From contig NZ_NEDJ01000001.1 in NCBI RefSeq assembly GCF_002114285.1, positions 89,529-153,528 on the forward strand: a stretch of 64,000 nucleotides of DNA, given 5' to 3'. Origin of the DNA: Halorubrum ezzemoulense DSM 17463. GTDB lineage: Archaea; Halobacteriota; Halobacteria; Halobacteriales; Haloferacaceae. A program made the position numbers and the translations under genes. The notes under the pieces are model-generated. The model was not told the DNA's origin. It made no database searches and saw nothing but the letters and a program-made list of their open reading frames with translations. Positions 60,152 to 64,000 of this stretch are shown one piece after another (position 1 is the stretch's first letter; each line of letters starts with the position of its first letter).

Positions 60152-60308
60152 GTGCGTTACGGCCCGCGGGGCGTGGAGGTCTCACACGCGCGGATCGGCG
60201 GTGCCCCTCACTTTCGCGTCGTGCGCGGCCGGGACGCACGCGCGCGACTACCCGACGTACCTCCCCCTTCCGAAAGGGCTAATCCCGAGAGTCACTATCA
60301 TGTTCGTA

Positions 60309-61235
60309 ATGAGTCATCAGCTGCCGGACGTACAGGCCTCGGCCCCCGACGTCACCGTCGGGCTGTCGCAGGTCGGGGTCACCGGCGTGGAGAAGCTCGT
60401 GAAGCTGGCGCGCGGCGACAAGCGACCCATCGTCCTCATGGCGGAGTTCGAGGTGTTCGTCGACCTCCCGAGCGGTCGCAAGGGGATCGACATGTCGCGG
60501 AACCTCGCGACGGTCGACGAGATCCTCGAAGACATCACCCGCGAGGAGGCGTACCGCGTCGAGGACGTCTGCGGCGACGCCGCCGAGCGACTCCTCGAGA
60601 AACACGACTACACCACCACCGCCGAGGTGTCGATGACGGCGGAGCTCGTCACCCGCGAGAACACGCCCGCCTCCGACATCGAGACGCAGAGTACGGCGAC
60701 GATCGTCGCCAGCGCCGAGGCGACCGAGGACGGCACGCGCGAGGAGATCGGCGCCGAAGTGACGGGGATGACCGTCTGCCCCTGCTCGCAGGGGATGAGC
60801 GAGTCGCGGGCCCGCGACAAGCTCGCCGAACTCGGCATCGACGAGGAGACGACCGAGGAGTTCTTGGACGCCGTCCCGCAACCGGGCCACTCCCAGCGCG
60901 GCCACGCGACCCTGACGATCACGACCGACGGCCACCCCGACGTCGACCTCCGCGACGTGATCGACGTCGCCCGGGACTCGATGAGCGCGCGCATCTACAA
61001 CATGGCGAAGCGGCCCGACGAGGACCACATGACCTACGAGGCCCACGCCGACGCGAAGTTCGTCGAGGACTGCGTCCGCGCGCTCGCCGAGGGCACTGTC
61101 GAGGAGTTCCCGCACCTCTCGGACGACGCCGTGATCCGCATGAAACAGTCGAACGACGAGTCGATCCACCAGCACAACGCCCACGCCGAACGCGAGGTCA
61201 GACTAGGCGACCTGCGCGGCGAACTCGGCCGCTAA
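60309..61235 (+). CDS. mptA: GTP cyclohydrolase MptA
   Basis: 308 residues from ATG 60309 ([20 protein letters not shown]); ATG 60300 (MFVMSH) is less likely. Makes 7,8-dihydroneopterin cyclic phosphate from GTP, the first step of methanopterin/folate-type and, in haloarchaea, archaeosine and folate biosynthesis. The FolE2-like core ([19 protein letters not shown] with catalytic Cys pair, and [14 protein letters not shown]) is clear, and the C-terminal [16 protein letters not shown] fits. A 194-base region separates it from divergent rpl21e. Confidence 0.94.
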   Translation: MSHQLPDVQASAPDVTVGLSQVGVTGVEKLVKLARGDKRPIVLMAEFEVFVDLPSGRKGIDMSRNLATVDEILEDITREEAYRVEDVCGDAAERLLEKHDYTTTAEVSMTAELVTRENTPASDIETQSTATIVASAEATEDGTREEIGAEVTGMTVCPCSQGMSESRARDKLAELGIDEETTEEFLDAVPQPGHSQRGHATLTITTDGHPDVDLRDVIDVARDSMSARIYNMAKRPDEDHMTYEAHADAKFVEDCVRALAEGTVEEFPHLSDDAVIRMKQSNDESIHQHNAHAEREVRLGDLRGELGR

Positions 61236-61275
61236 GCGTCTCGCACCGCGCGCCGCGTCCCGTCTCGGTGTCAGC

Positions 61276-62082
61276 TCACCCGAACGTCAGCGGCTCCGCC
61301 TCCGCCCACCGCGGCTCGAACTGCTCTTTCACGCTCGTCGCGAAGTCGATGTCCTTGACGTCGATCATCGCGAACGGCTCGTCCGCCGACAGGGGGTGTG
61401 GCACCTCGATGCACACCTCGATCTCGTCGAACACGTTGAACGTCCCGTCCACGTTCGGCGACGTCCGGACCTCGAACCCGTCCATGTCGGCGAGTTCGGA
61501 GGTGTACCGGCTGCCAACGCTCCGCGGGAGCTCGTCGACCGTCGCCGGCGACAGCAGCACCCGGATCTCCACGCCGCGTTCGAGCGCGGACTCCAGCTCG
61601 GCGGTGACGCGCTCACCGATCGTGCCGAGGTCGAAGCCAGTCGCCGGCGCGCCCGCGACCACGACCACCCTGCGCTCCGCGGCGGCGATCCGCTCCAAGA
61701 GGAGGTCCGTCGCCTCCTCGGCCCCGACCGCCGCGGTCCAGAACTGGCCGTCGACCGGCTCGCCGGCGTCGAGCTCGGCGGAGAGGTCGTCGACCACCGA
61801 CTCGTACTGCTCGGCCTGCGTCCGCAGCTCCTGTTTCTTCTCGTCGAGCAGGCGGTCCAGCGCGGCGTCGGGCTCGACCGCGACGTACTTCTTCGGTCGG
61901 CTGGCGGCCTGACTGCGGACGAGGCTGTGCTGCTCTAAGCTGTTGAGCACGTCGTATATCCGCCCCATCGGGACCTCGCTGGCCCGAGAGAGGTCCTTCG
62001 CCGTCGTCGGACCGGTCCGGAGGAGCGCGCGGTACGCCCGGGCCTCGTACTCTGAGAGCCCTAGGTCGCGGAGAGATGCCAT
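61276..62082 (-). CDS. TrmB-family transcriptional regulator
   Basis: 268 residues from ATG 62082 (MASLRDLGLSEYEARAYRAL). N-terminal winged helix (TTAKDLSRASEVPMGRIYDVLNSLEQHSLVRSQ) then a coiled coil (LLDEKKQELRTQAEQYESVV) and the PLD-like TrmB sugar-sensor domain; ends with PRWAEAEPLTFG. TrmB regulators bind DNA at sugar/amino-acid genes and respond to ligands. Which targets are unknown. A putative stronger-than-usual spacing to the YyaL gene (122 bases) suggests independent transcription. Confidence 0.9.
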   Translation of the reverse strand: MASLRDLGLSEYEARAYRALLRTGPTTAKDLSRASEVPMGRIYDVLNSLEQHSLVRSQAASRPKKYVAVEPDAALDRLLDEKKQELRTQAEQYESVVDDLSAELDAGEPVDGQFWTAAVGAEEATDLLLERIAAAERRVVVVAGAPATGFDLGTIGERVTAELESALERGVEIRVLLSPATVDELPRSVGSRYTSELADMDGFEVRTSPNVDGTFNVFDEIEVCIEVPHPLSADEPFAMIDVKDIDFATSVKEQFEPRWAEAEPLTFG

Positions 62083-62204
62083 ACCCGGGGATGCCGCGGC
62101 ACCCGTATAAACGCGTCGCCCGTTTACGATCCGGACCGACTGATCGGGCGTCCTCGCCGCCACCGGCGCGACGCGGCGATTTTTGCCCGGCGTATCGGCG
62201 CGGC

Positions 62205-63863
62205 TTACGCTAGGACGTCGCCGACGCGACGCATCAACTCGTCGGGCGTTTCCGCCGGCTCGGAGGTCTCGTCGCCCGCGAGGACGACCGCGGTTCCTTC
62301 CGGCACCGTCCGCGGCGCGGGCGCGTCGGCCTCGTGTGCGTTCGGTGCGATCACCTTCTCGTGGTCGGCGACCCGCCACGCGGCGCGGTGGAGGTCGCTC
62401 CCGGGTTCGGTCCCGACCGCGATGACGGTCGTGCCGCGCCGGAGCCGGGCGGCGAGGCTCCCGTACGCGGCGACCTGAACGCTCAGGCGCTCGGTCGCGC
62501 CGGCGAACGCCTCGGCCGTCTCGCGGGCGACCTCGCGGTAGCGGTCCTCGCCGGTGAGCGCCGCGAGGTCGAGGAGCGCCGTCGCCATCTCGACGTTGGC
62601 GTCGAGCGGGCGGAACGACCGGTCGAGCAGTCCCGCCCCCGAGCGCGGCCCGTCGACGAACGACCCCTCGACGTGGAGTCGGTCGATCGCTCGGTCCGCG
62701 ACCGCGCAGGCCACGTCGGCCCCCTCGCCGCGGACGCCGGCAGCGCGGACGTACGCCCCGACCACGCGGGCGGCGTCCTCCAACAGGTCGGACTCGCCGG
62801 CCTCGTCGCTGCCGCGGTAGTGGGTGACCGCGCCGCTGTCGGCGTCGATCAGGTCGCGTTCGAGGCCGTCGAGGATCCGGTCGGCGTACTCGCGGGCCCC
62901 CTCGTCGTCGGTGTAGGCGGCCACCGCGAACAGCGCGTCCGCGGCGAGCGCGTTGCCGCCGGCGAACACGGTCAGGTCGCGGCGGGGGTCGTCGAGGTCC
63001 GCGCGGTCCTCGGCGGGGGCGGCGTAGTAGGCGCGGCCGAGCCCGGGACCGAGGCTGCCGCCGACGCCGTAGCCGGTCCAGAGGTCGTCGGTGAGGAAGT
63101 CCACGGCGTCGAGCGCTGGGTCGAGGTACGCCTCGTCGCCGGTGTAGAGGAAGGCGTTCGCGAACGCGCGGGTCACGGCGGCGTTCGTGTCGAGCGGCTT
63201 CTCGTAGGCGACGTCCCCCCAGTCGGACGTCCCCGCGTAGCGGAAGAATCCGCCGTCGACGTCGTCGGTGAGGTGGTCGCGGACCGCGTCGAGCGTCCGG
63301 AGCGCGCGGTTCCGGTCCCGCTTCAGCGCGAACTCGACGGTCCGCGGGAGCGGGAACTTCGCGTCTGTCCCCCAGCCGGCGTTCTCGGCGTCGTACTTCG
63401 CCTCTAGCTGCCCGGCGAGGTGGCTCTCTATCCCGTCGGTCACGTCGCCGCGGGGCGGCAGGTCGGCGTCGAGCGCCCGGGGGACGCGCCCCGCGTCGCG
63501 GCCCTTGTCGGTCCACATCTGTCGGACCGATTCGAGGACCTGCCGCATCCCGTCGACGTCGAGGTAGCCCGCGCCGGTCAGCAGTCTCCCCTCGGGCGTG
63601 AGGAAGGCGGTCGTCGGGAACCCGCCCATGTTGTAGCGCTCGCGCACCCGCGGGTGGCGGTCGACGTCGACGCGGAGGGGGACGAACCCCTCGTTGACGT
63701 TGGCAGCGATCCGCGGCTCCGCGTAGGTGATCGCGTCCATCTCGTGACAGCCCTCGCACCAGGTGGCCGACAGCGAGAGCAGCACCGGGCGGTCGCGCTC
63801 GTCGGCCTCGGCGAACGCCTCGGGGCCCCAGTCGCGCCACTCGACGCGGGTCTCGTCGCTCAT
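62205..63863 (-). CDS. Thioredoxin-domain protein, YyaL/DUF255 type
   Basis: 552 residues. N-terminal thioredoxin-like domain with SLSATWCEGCHEMDAIT (CxxC at about residues 36-39), then a helical (alpha/alpha)6-barrel-like domain: GGFFRYAGTSDWGDVAYEKPL and AYDAEN-type region, ending ALLDLAALTGEDRYREVARETAEAFA. This is the family called spermatogenesis-associated protein 20-like or YyaL; activity not established. Shorter than many bacterial members (about 670). Start ATG 63863. Confidence 0.9.
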   Translation of the reverse strand: MSDETRVEWRDWGPEAFAEADERDRPVLLSLSATWCEGCHEMDAITYAEPRIAANVNEGFVPLRVDVDRHPRVRERYNMGGFPTTAFLTPEGRLLTGAGYLDVDGMRQVLESVRQMWTDKGRDAGRVPRALDADLPPRGDVTDGIESHLAGQLEAKYDAENAGWGTDAKFPLPRTVEFALKRDRNRALRTLDAVRDHLTDDVDGGFFRYAGTSDWGDVAYEKPLDTNAAVTRAFANAFLYTGDEAYLDPALDAVDFLTDDLWTGYGVGGSLGPGLGRAYYAAPAEDRADLDDPRRDLTVFAGGNALAADALFAVAAYTDDEGAREYADRILDGLERDLIDADSGAVTHYRGSDEAGESDLLEDAARVVGAYVRAAGVRGEGADVACAVADRAIDRLHVEGSFVDGPRSGAGLLDRSFRPLDANVEMATALLDLAALTGEDRYREVARETAEAFAGATERLSVQVAAYGSLAARLRRGTTVIAVGTEPGSDLHRAAWRVADHEKVIAPNAHEADAPAPRTVPEGTAVVLAGDETSEPAETPDELMRRVGDVLA

Positions 63864-63946
63864 ACCCGCAGTCGGCCCGGGACGGGGGTAAGCGCTTCGA
63901 GAGCGGAACGGCGCGGCCTGAAAGCGCGCGGGGGCGGCCGGGAGGA

Positions 63947-63997
63947 GGGCCCGGAGATAGGAGAACGGCCCTGGCGCTTACACACATCTCCGGGCCC
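63947..63997. repeat. 12-bp inverted repeat at the window edge
   Basis: gggcccggagat (63947-63958) and atctccgggccc (63986-63997) are exact reverse complements separated by 27 bases. It could be a transcription terminator, the end of an RNA gene or a binding site for a neighbouring gene past the window; the 137-base right margin (63864-64000) has no complete gene. Confidence 0.8.
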
Positions 63998-64000
63998 ACG

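Noticed and set aside
60300..60308. Upstream ATG of mptA giving MFVMSHQ
   Set aside because: The family's proteins start [10 protein letters not shown]; the ATG at 60309 is retained.
61276..63999. A 907-codon minus-strand open frame to the right edge
   Set aside because: It joins the TrmB gene to an out-of-frame shadow of the YyaL-type gene. The upstream part is Arg/Pro-rich and has no homology-like features; TrmB begins at 62082.
1..64000. CRISPR array, IS element, integrase or rRNA operon
   Set aside because: I saw no regularly spaced repeats, transposase motifs, integrase, or rRNA-like sequence. Tandem repeats present are only two copies each.

Overview
This window is chromosomal DNA of a haloarchaeon, most like Halorubrum. 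The evidence is very high GC, strongly acidic proteins, T-rich TATA boxes about 25-30 bases before leaderless starts, and a haloarchaeal gene set: PitA, NMD3, MptA, TbsP-type regulator, rpl21e, rpoF, Htr transducer, PDCD5, RsmA and HemK-type methylase. Coding density is high and nearly all genes look chromosomal. I see no transposase, integrase, rRNA or CRISPR array. One tRNA gene, tRNA-Glu(CUC), is present.

Layout. 0-10 kb: the 3' end of an Nmad3-like gene, a DoxX-like protein, a CNNM/CBS membrane protein, hisS, a ferritin-like protein, a PP-loop ATPase next to a PDCD5 gene, nmd3, an XPD-like Fe-S helicase and small proteins. 10-20 kb: tRNA-Glu, an M42 peptidase, a HExxH protein, rdgB, a class III aminotransferase, hsp20, deoC, and a binding-protein/chemoreceptor pair (BasB/BasT type). 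20-30 kb: a three-gene ABC importer, an SDR, a PadR regulator, a 564-base gene-free stretch with a structured repeat-like element, pitA, a universal stress protein, a DHH phosphoesterase and a PfkB kinase. 30-42 kb: DUF106 protein, adk, acetyltransferase/USP pair, DUF5806 protein plus histidine kinase, a tungsten aldehyde oxidoreductase, a phosphoesterase, ornithine cyclodeaminase-like enzyme and glyA. 42-54 kb: tbsP, a YcaO protein with a fused zinc-binding N-terminal domain, a cupin, sufS, an atypical receiver protein, an OYE-type flavoenzyme, an Eis-type acetyltransferase and two MetE-half proteins. 54-64 kb: the archaeal cluster rpl21e-rpoF ... DUF655-rsmA-mscS-hemK, which is interrupted by three extra genes, then mptA, a TrmB regulator and a YyaL-type thioredoxin protein.

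Many neighbours are translationally coupled by ATGA, GTGA, TGATG or TAATG overlaps: the ABC importer, BMP-Htr, USP-GNAT, the MetE pair, HemK-MscS and the Cys-rich/methyltransferase pair. The items most worth a second look are the structured element at 25.64-25.91 kb, the orphan YcaO protein, the inserted Cys-rich/methyltransferase pair at 57.4-58.9 kb, the receiver domain whose phospho-acceptor Asp is Glu, and the binding-protein/chemoreceptor pair.
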